Assembly: GCA_021833045.1 (NCBI GenBank)
Contig: JAKBGP010000025.1
Span: forward strand, 1 to 16,041
Reading direction: 5' to 3'
From: Thermoplasmata archaeon
GTDB taxonomy: Archaea > Thermoplasmatota > Thermoplasmata > Thermoplasmatales > Thermoplasmataceae
Length of the DNA: 16,041 nucleotides
The stretch's first letter is position 1, and every line of letters starts with the position of its first letter. Below, in pieces: positions 1 through 6,433 of the stretch. The notes below the pieces were generated by a model. It was given only the letters and a program-made list of their open reading frames with translations. It did no database searches and had not been told where the DNA came from. Both the position numbers and the translations under genes were made by a program.

Positions 1-394
1 TGTTATAGACAGTATCAAGGAGCGGAGATATAGGAAAATTGCTGCTTTCGACCTCTACCTGCCATGGCATTCCTGTGGGTAGCCCGGTTTCCGTAAATGT
101 CACTTTATACGGTCCCTGCAAATTGGACTGAGTAGGGGATTCAACTGGTGAATTAAAATTATGCAGCAGAGAGCCTAATTTGTTGCCGCCAGAATTAGTC
201 GATAACTTTGCCAGTGGCGACGATTGAACGTTGGAACTTGGAGACGGCAATCCCGATCTATAATAACCATTCGGTTGCATTGTGCTGGTTCCGTTCTTGG
301 CAGGTATAATATTTGCTGGAAGAGCACTTGCAACTGCAGACATCGAAACTATCATCAGGAAAACTACTACAATGACTAACAATGCTTTTTGCAT
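1..394 (-). CDS. Exported surface protein, N-terminal part (runs off left edge)
   Basis: A minus-strand frame starts with ATG at 394-392 and stays open to the window edge (131 codons visible). Residues 1-25 look like a signal peptide: MQKALLVIVVVFLMIVSMSA followed by VASA. A low-complexity Ser/Pro/Asn-rich stretch follows to about residue 93. At about 96-114 lies YKVTFTETGLPTGMPWQVEV, a segment that recurs in exported and surface proteins of Thermoplasmatales and some other archaea (family knowledge). This implies an extracytoplasmic protein; which one cannot be said because the rest is missing. A TATA-like TTAATATAA is centred about 25 bases before the ATG, so the transcript is probably leaderless and the start is well supported. 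There is no sign of damage in the visible part. A thermopsin-type protease is possible, but no catalytic residues are visible. Confidence 0.7.
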   Translation of the reverse strand, partial: MQKALLVIVVVFLMIVSMSAVASALPANIIPAKNGTSTMQPNGYYRSGLPSPSSNVQSSPLAKLSTNSGGNKLGSLLHNFNSPVESPTQSNLQGPYKVTFTETGLPTGMPWQVEVESSNFPISPLLDTVYN

Positions 395-414
395 GTGTTA
401 ATGATCTATCAGGG

Positions 415-423
415 TTATATTAA
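415..423 (-). promoter_or_regulatory. TATA box for the exported protein gene
   Basis: The minus strand reads TTAATATAA, centred about 25 bases upstream of the ATG at 394. That is the spacing expected when transcription starts at or next to the start codon. No Shine-Dalgarno sequence is seen. Confidence 0.5.
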
Positions 424-460
424 CTAAACTGTCACTAAAAGTGAGCTTTTTGGTCAATTC

Positions 461-679
461 CTAAACTTGCTTTATTTCCAGGTAATGTCTACGCTTAATA
501 GTATAAAAATCACGGAACATTTTTCTGGAAAATTGTTGAACTGTAAAGTGATTCATCCTTCCAAGAGGTAATAGATCCTGTCTATTCCATATATAATCTT
601 TAAAATTACTCCACCTCGCACAAAGAAAGATATTAATGATATATATTATACACAATATCTTCAGATAAATTACATACAT
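461..679 (-). pseudogene. Doubtful ORF, possible remnant of a radical SAM protein C-terminus
   Basis: This is the only frame of note in the 427-base gap 395-821. The first 21 residues (MYVIYLKILC and on) look like translated AT-rich noise. The remainder looks more protein-like: RWSNFKDYIW, then FTVQQFSRKMFRDFYTIKRR. The pattern W-S-x-F, about 25 residues, then a basic x-F-Y-x(3)-R resembles the extreme C-terminus of B12-binding radical SAM proteins. This is pattern memory only; no catalytic part is present. It could equally be a chance frame. The rest of the gap holds the two outward-facing promoters and a small hairpin (684-705). Confidence 0.2.
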
Positions 680-683
680 AAAG

Positions 684-705
684 CACTGGAATTAAAACAC
701 CAGTG
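684..705. repeat. Small inverted repeat (hairpin)
   Basis: CACTGG at 684-689 and CCAGTG at 700-705 form a 6-bp stem with a 10-base AT-rich loop, in the gap before rps17e. There is no T-run on either side, so a terminator role is not supported. It could be chance. Confidence 0.25.
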
Positions 706-783
706 GAACACAGGAAAAAATGAAAGAGTAAGGGAAACTAAGATTATTCTGACACCATATCATTCTAAGTCTGGAATGACAGA

Positions 784-795
784 TATATTTTTAAA
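784..795 (+). promoter_or_regulatory. TATA box of rps17e
   Basis: TATATTTTTAAA lies about 32 bases (centre) before the ATG at 822. This predicts a leader of only a few bases, and no Shine-Dalgarno sequence precedes the start. Confidence 0.5.
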
Positions 796-821
796 CTGCC
801 TTTTTATTACCACGGGATTCA

Positions 822-1055
822 ATGGGAAGCATAAGATCACAATACGTGAAGAAGATTGCAGTTGATCTGGTAAATTCAAGACCGGACATATTCACAGACA
901 ATTTTCACGAGAATAAGAAGATAGTACAGGGCGTAATAGAAGGTGCATCAAAAAGAGACCTGAACCTTATTTCAGGTTACACCACGAGATATGTCATAAA
1001 AAAGAGAAACAGGGCTGCGAAAGAAGCTGAATTCACGGGCCAGACCGTGGAATAA
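822..1055 (+). CDS. rps17e: 30S ribosomal protein S17e
   Basis: This 77-residue protein matches the archaeal/eukaryal S17e family, a small-subunit ribosomal protein absent from bacteria. The typical N-terminus MGSIRSQYVKKIA is followed by D-x-F-T-D-N-F-x-E-N-K-K (about residues 23-34), then the helix and the final G-Y-x-T-R-Y-x(2)-K-K-x-R (about 52-64). Length is normal for the family. ATG is the first start after the TATA box and matches the family N-terminus. The gene stands alone on the plus strand. It ends 16 bases from the end of the convergent stress-protein gene, so their transcripts must terminate in or across that short AT-rich spacer. Confidence 0.95.
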   Translation: MGSIRSQYVKKIAVDLVNSRPDIFTDNFHENKKIVQGVIEGASKRDLNLISGYTTRYVIKKRNRAAKEAEFTGQTVE

Positions 1056-1071
1056 ATTATTATTAAATTGT

Positions 1072-1506
1072 TTAATCCGGCGGAACAACCATAACTGGAA
1101 CTTTTGACAGTTTTATTATCTCTGAACTGACAGAACCAAGAATAAATTTGCTTATACCAGACAGTTTTCTTGTTCCCGTAATTATGAGATCAACCTTGAG
1201 TTCTTCACATTTTGATATGATCCTTGAGGCAACATCGTCCCCGGTTCCCTCTATTATTATGTAAGTGTATTTCACCCCTTTTGGCTTGAGGTATTCTTCA
1301 GCAGCAGATTTGACTTTGGCACCATACTGTTCCTGATCTGTGACAACCGTTTCTGAAAATATGCCATCTGCCCCTGTAAGGGCCCTAACAAGTGTGGGAT
1401 TTACATGAATTACTATATACTCTTCGCATACTGAACTCAGTGATAAAGCAAAGTTCAATGCTTTTACAGCGCTCTGGGAATTGTCAAATGAAATAGCAAT
1501 CCTCAT
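1072..1506 (-). CDS. Universal stress protein, UspA family
   Basis: This single-domain USP has 144 residues, the usual length. The Rossmann-like fold starts at MRIAISFDNSQSAVKAL, and the nucleotide-binding end contains V-D-L-I-I-T-G-T (105-112), G-S at 124-125 and the final strand V-P-V-M-V-V (136-141). The family's ATP-loop pattern is G-x2-G-x9-G-(S/T). Here G111 and G124-S125 are present, but the second glycine is replaced by K114, so nucleotide binding could be altered. The protein is presumably cytoplasmic and dimeric; its exact role is unknown. It lies 50 bases downstream of dnaJ in the same direction but has its own TATA-like box (about 1523-1534) and probably a leaderless start. Some read-through from the chaperone operon is possible. 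Confidence 0.9.
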   Translation of the reverse strand: MRIAISFDNSQSAVKALNFALSLSSVCEEYIVIHVNPTLVRALTGADGIFSETVVTDQEQYGAKVKSAAEEYLKPKGVKYTYIIIEGTGDDVASRIISKCEELKVDLIITGTRKLSGISKFILGSVSSEIIKLSKVPVMVVPPD

Positions 1507-1522
1507 GTGTATAACATCTGTA

Positions 1523-1534
1523 TTTAATATAAAA
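1523..1534 (-). promoter_or_regulatory. TATA box of the universal stress protein gene
   Basis: The minus strand reads TTTATATTAAAT, centred about 22-25 bases before the ATG at 1506, in the dnaJ-usp gap. It suggests transcription independent of the chaperone operon. Confidence 0.4.
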
Positions 1535-1556
1535 CAATTTTCTTTGTTGATATTCC

Positions 1557-2657
1557 CTACTTATTAAACCATGATTTCTTATCAAGTTCATCCCTGAGAC
1601 TTGTGATTAGTTCCTTCTGGCGGGAACTCAATTTCTTTGGCACAGAAACGGATATTCTGACGTTGATATCTCCACTGCCGTTTCCCCGTATTCTCTGGAA
1701 CCCTTTACCTTTTATCTTCACAATATCATTGGGCTGGGTTCCGGGAGGTATGGAAAAAGATATGAGTTTGCCGAAAAGAGAAATCTGCTCCTCAGAACCA
1801 AGGGCTGCTTCGGGAAAACCTATCTCCTTATCTATGAGTATGTCATCCCCGAGCCTCTCAACCCCTCTCTCGGGCCTTACTCTTATGAAAATATAAAGAT
1901 CTCCTGCATGCCCATTCTCCATTTCACCCAATCCTCTGAGAAGCATCCTTGAACCATCAGCCATTCCTGGTTTTATCTCAATGGTTTTCTTTTCGATGAT
2001 GGATCTCTTTCCGGAGCCATGGCATGCCAGACATTTTCTGTCACCCGTATAACCCATTCCCCTACAGGTTCTGCAGGTAATAGTGTTTATGAGCCGGAAG
2101 GGGCCATTCTGCTGAACTATTCTCTCCTGTCCTGTACCGTTGCATGCCCTGCATGTTTTTACATTGCCCTCATATCCTTTACCTTTGCAGGTATCACAAT
2201 CCACACTTCTCCTGAACTTTATTTCCTTTTTCACTCCAGAATAGGATTCAGCCATGGTGATTTCCAGTTCTACAGAGAGGTCAAGTTGTGCCTCTCTTCT
2301 CCCGGTACCACCTGAAGTTGCTCCTGAAAATGGAGAGCCACCACCAAATCCTTTGAATATCTCATCAAAAATGTCTGAAAAATCCGAGAAGTGCGTGAAA
2401 TTCTGCCAACTGAATCCGGAACCGGGACCGCTCCCAAATTCAACTTTTCCAGTCTGATCGTAAATCCTCCTCTTGTTCTCATCAGAGAGTACCTCATATG
2501 CTTCTCCGATCTCCTTGAATTTTTCTTCTGCTTCCTGCTTCCTGTCAGGATTTACGTCGGGATGCCACTTCTTTGCAAGTGTCTTGAATGCTTTCTTTAT
2601 ATCTTCTTGCGATGCATTTTTATCAACGCCAAGGGTTGAGTAGTAGTCCGTACTCAC
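1557..2657 (-). CDS. dnaJ: Chaperone DnaJ (class A Hsp40)
   Basis: This cytoplasmic co-chaperone delivers unfolded clients to DnaK and stimulates its ATPase. The 366 residues show the full class A layout: a J domain at 1-70 with the essential H32-P33-D34, a Gly/Phe-rich region (about 74-120), a zinc-finger domain with four intact C-x2-C-x-G-x-G repeats (C154/C157, C169/C172, C195/C198, C209/C212), then the C-terminal substrate-binding beta domains (about 220-340). The start is GTG at 2657-2655. It is supported by a Shine-Dalgarno GAGGT at 2670-2666, eight bases upstream, which overlaps the dnaK stop codon. The gene is last in the grpE-dnaK-dnaJ operon, 12 bases after dnaK. No lesions are seen. 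Confidence 0.97.
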   Translation of the reverse strand: MSTDYYSTLGVDKNASQEDIKKAFKTLAKKWHPDVNPDRKQEAEEKFKEIGEAYEVLSDENKRRIYDQTGKVEFGSGPGSGFSWQNFTHFSDFSDIFDEIFKGFGGGSPFSGATSGGTGRREAQLDLSVELEITMAESYSGVKKEIKFRRSVDCDTCKGKGYEGNVKTCRACNGTGQERIVQQNGPFRLINTITCRTCRGMGYTGDRKCLACHGSGKRSIIEKKTIEIKPGMADGSRMLLRGLGEMENGHAGDLYIFIRVRPERGVERLGDDILIDKEIGFPEAALGSEEQISLFGKLISFSIPPGTQPNDIVKIKGKGFQRIRGNGSGDINVRISVSVPKKLSSRQKELITSLRDELDKKSWFNK

Positions 2658-2665
2658 CTATCTCT

Positions 2666-2670
2666 ACCTC
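2666..2670 (-). promoter_or_regulatory. Shine-Dalgarno sequence of dnaJ, overlapping the dnaK stop
   Basis: The minus strand reads GAGGT, with 8 bases to the GTG start of dnaJ. The first base of the motif is the last base of the dnaK TAG stop, which suggests coupled translation of the two genes. Confidence 0.6.
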
Positions 2671-4514
2671 TACTGTTCTTCAGTGCTGTCATCTGTAGTT
2701 TCTTCACTGCCTTCTTCAGAACCCGCTTCCTGATTCTGTTCCGTTCCTGGTTCTTCCTGAGTCGGCTCAGCAGTACTGTAAAGATTTGCCCCTATTTTCT
2801 GTATCTTTTCTGAAAGTTCTTTGGTGAATTTGTCTACCTCATCCTCGTTTGTATTCTTTATTGCTTCTCTCAGTTTCGATATGATGCCCTTTGCCTCATC
2901 CGATTCTGCCTTGTCTATCTTCTCACTGTTTTCGTTCAGTGTCTTTTCCGCAGAGTATGCAAGATTCTCGGCTATGTTCATCTTTTCTATCTGCTCTCTT
3001 TTCTTCTTGTCCTCTTCCGAGAATTTTTCTGCCTCTTCCTTCATCTTTTCTATCTGCTCCTTGGAAAGCTTGTTCTTTGCCTCTATGGATATTTTCTGCT
3101 CCTTGTTTGTTGCCTTGTCCTTGGCGCTCACTGTCAATATTCCATTTGAGTCTATATCAAAAGTAACCTCAACCTGCGGTATCCCCCTCGGTGAAGGAGG
3201 GATTCCTTCAAGATTGAACTGCCCCAGTGAAACATTGTCCTTTGCAAGGCTTCTTTCACCCTGAACCACATGGATCGTCACAACTGTCTGCATATCTGCG
3301 GCTGTGGAAAACAACTGTGATTTTCTAACAGGTATAGGGGTGTTCGAATTGATAAGGGGTGTTGAAACTCCTCCGAGGGTCTCTATACCCAGAGTCAGAG
3401 GTGTCACATCCACCAGGACTATATCCTTTATATCTCCTGCAAGGACTGCACCCTGAAGCGCAGCTCCCGTGGCAACACATTCCATGGGGTCTACTCCGCC
3501 CTCTACCTTCTTTCCAAAGAAATCTTCCACGTATTTCTTCACGTAGGGAATTCTTGTTGGGCCACCAACCATTATGATCTTATCAATTCCACTTTTTGAG
3601 ATATTTGCTTCCTTGATAGCTGTTTCGAGAGGGTGCAAGGATCTTTCTATTATTGGTTTGATGAGATCTTCAAACTTTGATCTACTGAGTGAAAGCTGCA
3701 CATGCTTTGGTTCATTGTTAATGACAGTTATGTATGGGAGGTTTATCTCAGTCTCAAGAGTTGATGAAAGCTCAATCTTTGCCTTCTCAGCAGCATCTTT
3801 GAGCCTGATGTATGATTTCTTGTCCTTGGAAAGATCGAAATTCTCCTTGCTCTTGAAATCGTCCACTATGTATTTGATGATGGCATCATCCATATCTGTA
3901 CCACCAAGTTTTGTGTCACCTGACGTTGATTTCACTTCAAAAAGACCATCTTCAAACTCCATGACCGTCACATCAAGGGTTCCTCCTCCAAGATCGTATA
4001 CAAGAATTTTCATTGACTGATTCTGCTTGTCTATCCCATATGCAAGTGATGCGGCTGTCGGCTCATTAATTATTCTCTTTACGTTTAAGCCAGCAATGGT
4101 TCCGGCATCCTTCGTGGCCTGTCTCTGATTGTCATCAAAATATGCAGGTACCGTTATAACTGCATCCGTGATTGTTTCCCCAAGAAAATTCTCTGCATCC
4201 CTCTTTATCTTCTGAAGAATGAATGCTGATATCTGCTGTGGAGTGTATTCCTTTCCATATGCTTTGAATTTGAAATCGGTTCCCATCTTCCTCTTTGCAG
4301 CGATTATGGTTCCTTCAGGATTAAGAAGTGCCTGTCTTCTTGCCGGTTCACCAACCAGAAGCTGCCCATCTTTTGTGAAAGCTACATAGCTGGGAAAAGA
4401 TTTCCCGCCAATAGAGACGCCCTCTGCACTTGGTATAATCGTGGGCTTTCCAGATATTACCACTGAAGCTGCCGAATTGCTTGTTCCAAGATCTATTCCT
4501 ATTATTTTACTCAA
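2670..4514 (-). CDS. dnaK: Chaperone DnaK (Hsp70)
   Basis: This ATP-driven cytoplasmic foldase works with GrpE and DnaJ. With a TTG start at 4514 it has 614 residues. The ATPase domain shows I-D-L-G-T (7-11), N-E-P-T-A-A-S (about 150-156), D-L-G-G-G-T (174-179) and V-G-G-P-T-R-I-P (316-323). A hydrophobic linker V-L-V-D-V-T-P-L (about 366-373), the beta substrate domain, a helical lid and an acidic Glu/Ser/Thr-rich tail ending STEEQ follow. The roughly 25-residue ATPase-domain insert of proteobacterial DnaK (after the G-R-R-F region) is absent, as in archaeal and Gram-positive forms. TTG at 4514 is preferred over TTG at 4535 and GTG at 4523 because GAGGTGA lies five bases upstream and the product then begins (M)[10 protein letters not shown], like the family. 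The start overlaps the end of grpE. Confidence 0.97.
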   Translation of the reverse strand: MSKIIGIDLGTSNSAASVVISGKPTIIPSAEGVSIGGKSFPSYVAFTKDGQLLVGEPARRQALLNPEGTIIAAKRKMGTDFKFKAYGKEYTPQQISAFILQKIKRDAENFLGETITDAVITVPAYFDDNQRQATKDAGTIAGLNVKRIINEPTAASLAYGIDKQNQSMKILVYDLGGGTLDVTVMEFEDGLFEVKSTSGDTKLGGTDMDDAIIKYIVDDFKSKENFDLSKDKKSYIRLKDAAEKAKIELSSTLETEINLPYITVINNEPKHVQLSLSRSKFEDLIKPIIERSLHPLETAIKEANISKSGIDKIIMVGGPTRIPYVKKYVEDFFGKKVEGGVDPMECVATGAALQGAVLAGDIKDIVLVDVTPLTLGIETLGGVSTPLINSNTPIPVRKSQLFSTAADMQTVVTIHVVQGERSLAKDNVSLGQFNLEGIPPSPRGIPQVEVTFDIDSNGILTVSAKDKATNKEQKISIEAKNKLSKEQIEKMKEEAEKFSEEDKKKREQIEKMNIAENLAYSAEKTLNENSEKIDKAESDEAKGIISKLREAIKNTNEDEVDKFTKELSEKIQKIGANLYSTAEPTQEEPGTEQNQEAGSEEGSEETTDDSTEEQ

Positions 4515-5043
4515 CTTTTTCACCTCTTTTTTCAACTATTACCTTTGCTGTCCTTATGACTTCGCCATTTAACGTATACCCTTTCTGTATCTCATGTGCT
4601 ATTCTGTCCTCTGACTCACCATCTACTGTGCCAACAACTTCATGATATTTCAGATCAAGATTCTTTCCCACGGTTTCTATTTCTTTGAAGCCAAACGGCG
4701 TAAGGGATGATATCAGGATTTTTCTAAGATTTTGTAGCATTGTGGTTTCCTTGCTTGAAGCTATGCCTGAATCCATTGAGTCAAGAAGAGGAAAGATACT
4801 TTTTAAAATTTCCATTCCTGCGGTTTTTTTTTGGTTTTCAAAGTCTCTTGAAATTATCTTTATATAATTCTGGAGTTCAGCGACTGATCTCAGGAGTGTT
4901 TCATTTTTCTTTTTGAGCTCCTCCACACTGTCTCCTTCAATCCGTATTTTCAGGTCGGTCATTCTCTTTCTACTCCTTGCTGCCTTGATGGAATAATCAA
5001 TTGGATCCAGCATAATTTCAGCCTGATCCGGAATATACGCCAT
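4507..5043 (-). CDS. grpE: Nucleotide exchange factor GrpE
   Basis: GrpE releases ADP from DnaK. This 178-residue protein has the family order: a variable N-terminus (1-35), a long coiled-coil helix (about 38-75, [20 protein letters not shown]), a four-helix region containing F-P-L-L-D-S-M-D (about 84-91), then the beta wing with Y-H-E-V-V-G-T (133-139) and the closing [11 protein letters not shown]. It is first in the operon, and its last codons overlap the start of dnaK (the DnaK TTG begins at 4514; the GrpE stop is 4509-4507). ATG 5043 is chosen because a TATA box lies 26 bases upstream, giving a leaderless message. M11 and M28 are in-frame alternatives nearer to where family similarity begins. 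Confidence 0.93.
   Translation of the reverse strand: MAYIPDQAEIMLDPIDYSIKAARSRKRMTDLKIRIEGDSVEELKKKNETLLRSVAELQNYIKIISRDFENQKKTAGMEILKSIFPLLDSMDSGIASSKETTMLQNLRKILISSLTPFGFKEIETVGKNLDLKYHEVVGTVDGESEDRIAHEIQKGYTLNGEVIRTAKVIVEKRGEKVE
4520..4526 (-). promoter_or_regulatory. Shine-Dalgarno sequence that fixes the dnaK start
   Basis: The minus strand reads GAGGTGA, inside the last codons of grpE and five bases before TTG 4514. It selects that TTG over two in-frame upstream alternatives (4535 and 4523), one of which lies inside the motif itself. Confidence 0.65.
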
Positions 5044-5063
5044 ACGTGGTAAATATGTTCTTC

Positions 5064-5073
5064 ATTATAAATA
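5064..5073 (-). promoter_or_regulatory. Promoter of the grpE-dnaK-dnaJ operon
   Basis: The minus strand has TATTTATAAT centred about 26 bases before the grpE ATG, preceded by purine-rich AAAAAGAAA, a plausible TFB recognition element. No clear operator-like inverted repeat overlaps it, so heat control cannot be read from the sequence. Confidence 0.55.
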
Positions 5074-5169
5074 TTTCTTTTTTCTTTTTGTATTCGTCCC
5101 TTGCTATAGAAACATATCAGTGGAATATAATTTCATTCCTATATCCATATCCTATGCCTGATTTCTAAA

Positions 5170-5271
5170 CTGGCAGAGTTCACGAGTTATGAACACTGGA
5201 CACACGCAGTAACAGACCTGTTTGAAAACTGTGCCTTGATGTATAACCTCGCCATTGAGTCTTTAATTGAT
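5170..5271 (+). pseudogene. Protein-like fragment in the grpE / J-protein gap, possible gene remnant
   Basis: On the plus strand, frame 5170-5271 reads 34 residues beginning LAEFTSYEHWTHAVTDLF and continuing with E-N-C-A-L-M-Y-N-L-A. This is a balanced, amphipathic composition unlike translated AT-rich spacer. By hand count, 42 of 90 bases at 5170-5259 are G or C (47%), clearly richer than the flanking gap. The frame has stops upstream (TAA at 5128) and no good start, and it continues antisense into the end of the J-protein gene to a stop at 5412. I do not recognise the family. It may be the residue of a lost gene or mobile element, or chance. The rest of the gap (5044-5262) holds only the grpE promoter. 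Confidence 0.25.
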
Positions 5272-6057
5272 TGCTCTGATCATCCATGCCCAATCATCCT
5301 TGGTAATGAATACTTTTTTTATTCCAATGAAAAATTTGTCAGGATTCTTTTCAAGAAACTCGTGAAGCATCAGTATTTTCTTTATGATTGCATACTTTCC
5401 ATCACTTTTTGATTCTGCCCTTATCAGGCCATAATTAATGCGAATATATACCTGCATCAACACTTCCATCATGGATATTGTTCTGAGTGCAATATCAGGG
5501 CTATTGTGATTTTCCATTATCCCTTTTATTGCCTTAGGAGCGTAATAATTGCTCTTGAGGCCCATATTAGATTTTTCAATTGCGAGGTTGCCGTATATTT
5601 CTAGCACATCTTCCATTGACAGATCTCCCGCGAGGAACTTCAGTTTCAAGTCCTCTTTGAGATCATCATACACTTTTCTTGACCATGGATGGATCTCAAT
5701 ATACCTGGAAAAATTCTGTGCCCACTTTAGCAGTTTTTCCCTATTTTCATTATTTTTCAGATTCTGCGGTTTCGCTTTTTTTATTGAAAAGTCATCTCTT
5801 TTATTCTTATTTGGTCGATAAATGGTGTAAATGTCTCCCGCTTTTTCAGATATTTTTAAATTGTATTCTGCACGCTTTCCTGGGTTGCTAAGTATCCCAT
5901 AAGCTTCATTGATCTGCCTCGCCATAATTTCTGCAAGGTTTTTATCCGTATTATTTACATCGGGATGCCACCGTTTAATCATTTTGTAGTATCCTTTCCT
6001 GATATCTTCATCAGACGCATTTATTGACACGTTGAGAAGTTTGTAATAATCAATCAT
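5263..6057 (-). CDS. J-domain protein with unrecognised C-terminal domain (class C Hsp40)
   Basis: This 264-residue protein has an N-terminal J domain (1-66) with H31-P32-D33 in R-W-H-P-D-V-N and the usual helix IV region ending G-K-R-A-E-Y-N. Unlike the neighbouring DnaJ it lacks a Gly/Phe region, zinc fingers and the beta substrate domains. A Lys/Asn-rich linker (about 80-105) leads to a mostly helical C-terminal part (106-264) that I do not recognise. The J domain should dock on DnaK and trigger its ATPase; the other half probably determines the client or location. There is no signal peptide or membrane segment, so the protein is cytoplasmic. It lies 219 bases upstream of grpE in the same direction with its own TATA box, giving it a separate promoter next to the DnaK operon. 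ATG 6057 gives the standard J-domain start MIDYYKLLNV. Confidence 0.88.
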   Translation of the reverse strand: MIDYYKLLNVSINASDEDIRKGYYKMIKRWHPDVNNTDKNLAEIMARQINEAYGILSNPGKRAEYNLKISEKAGDIYTIYRPNKNKRDDFSIKKAKPQNLKNNENREKLLKWAQNFSRYIEIHPWSRKVYDDLKEDLKLKFLAGDLSMEDVLEIYGNLAIEKSNMGLKSNYYAPKAIKGIMENHNSPDIALRTISMMEVLMQVYIRINYGLIRAESKSDGKYAIIKKILMLHEFLEKNPDKFFIGIKKVFITKDDWAWMIRAIN

Positions 6058-6082
6058 TCTTTATTGTAATACGCATGTTGTC

Positions 6083-6092
6083 TATAATATAT
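6083..6092 (-). promoter_or_regulatory. TATA box of the J-domain protein gene
   Basis: The minus strand reads ATATATTATA after an A-run, centred about 31 bases before the ATG at 6057. The leader would be only a few bases. Confidence 0.45.
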
Positions 6093-6400
6093 TTTTTATG
6101 GTTAAATTTAATTATAGTTTAGATTTGGATTTTAAAAACAGTTGAAACTTCGTAGTGCTTGCATTTTGAAGATAACATAATTCATCAGAATCAATATTTT
6201 ATATGCATATTAAAATATTACTTCAGGAATCCTGCTTAATTTCAACATCTTCACTTTATGCGTTTTTAATATATTTTATATCTATTTGTTATATGATGTA
6301 TATTCATATTTTTATAATTAGAAAAATTCTTAGGAAAAGGTAATTTCAAATTGTAATTTTTCTGCTATTCCCCATTCTTACGGTGCAGGAATCAGTAACA
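6093..6400. other. Very AT-rich divergent intergenic region
   Basis: This stretch separates the chaperone block (minus) from the glycosylation block (plus). I see no credible gene on either strand; the short minus frame at 6346-6567 is a shadow of the glycosyltransferase gene. It contains many TATA-like runs, a 27-base AT palindrome (6193-6219) and a plus-strand promoter at its right end. Confidence 0.5.
6193..6219. repeat. 27-base AT palindrome
   Basis: Arms AATATTTTA (6193-6201) and TAAAATATT (6211-6219) are exact reverse complements. The 9-base centre itself contains ATGCAT. It lies mid-way in the divergent gap, about 135 bases from the J-protein start and 215 bases from the glycosyltransferase start. 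It could be a regulator site, a hairpin, or chance in AT-rich DNA. Confidence 0.4.
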
Positions 6401-6412
6401 TTATTATAATAA
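6401..6412 (+). promoter_or_regulatory. TATA box of the DPM-synthase-like gene
   Basis: TTATTATAATAA is centred about 28 bases before TTG 6434. It places the transcription start near 6432-6437, at or just before the annotated start codon. Confidence 0.45.
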
Positions 6413-6433
6413 TTCCTTATATCATATATACGC

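Noticed and set aside
1603..2639. Several plus-strand frames antisense to dnaJ
   Set aside because: dnaJ on the minus strand explains the sequence completely, with all domains intact. The antisense products look like nothing known.
2821..3264. Plus-strand open frames antisense to dnaK (for example 2821-3264, 2891-3166, 3574-4020)
   Set aside because: They are shadows of the strongly supported dnaK reading frame, with Ser/Phe-rich composition typical of antisense to Glu/Lys-rich coding DNA.
5178..5194. GTTCA...TGAAC inverted repeat in the grpE gap, considered as an operator or RNA stem
   Set aside because: It is only five bases per arm, more than 130 bases from the grpE start and inside the protein-like fragment. 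This is too weak to call.
5549..5891. Plus-strand frames antisense to the J-domain protein
   Set aside because: The Phe/Ser-rich products mirror a Lys-rich gene. The minus-strand gene has a clear J domain and promoter.
6280..6340. ATGATGT-like C box in the AT-rich gap, considered as a C/D-box guide RNA
   Set aside because: No matching D box (CTGA) at suitable spacing and no C'/D' pair were found.
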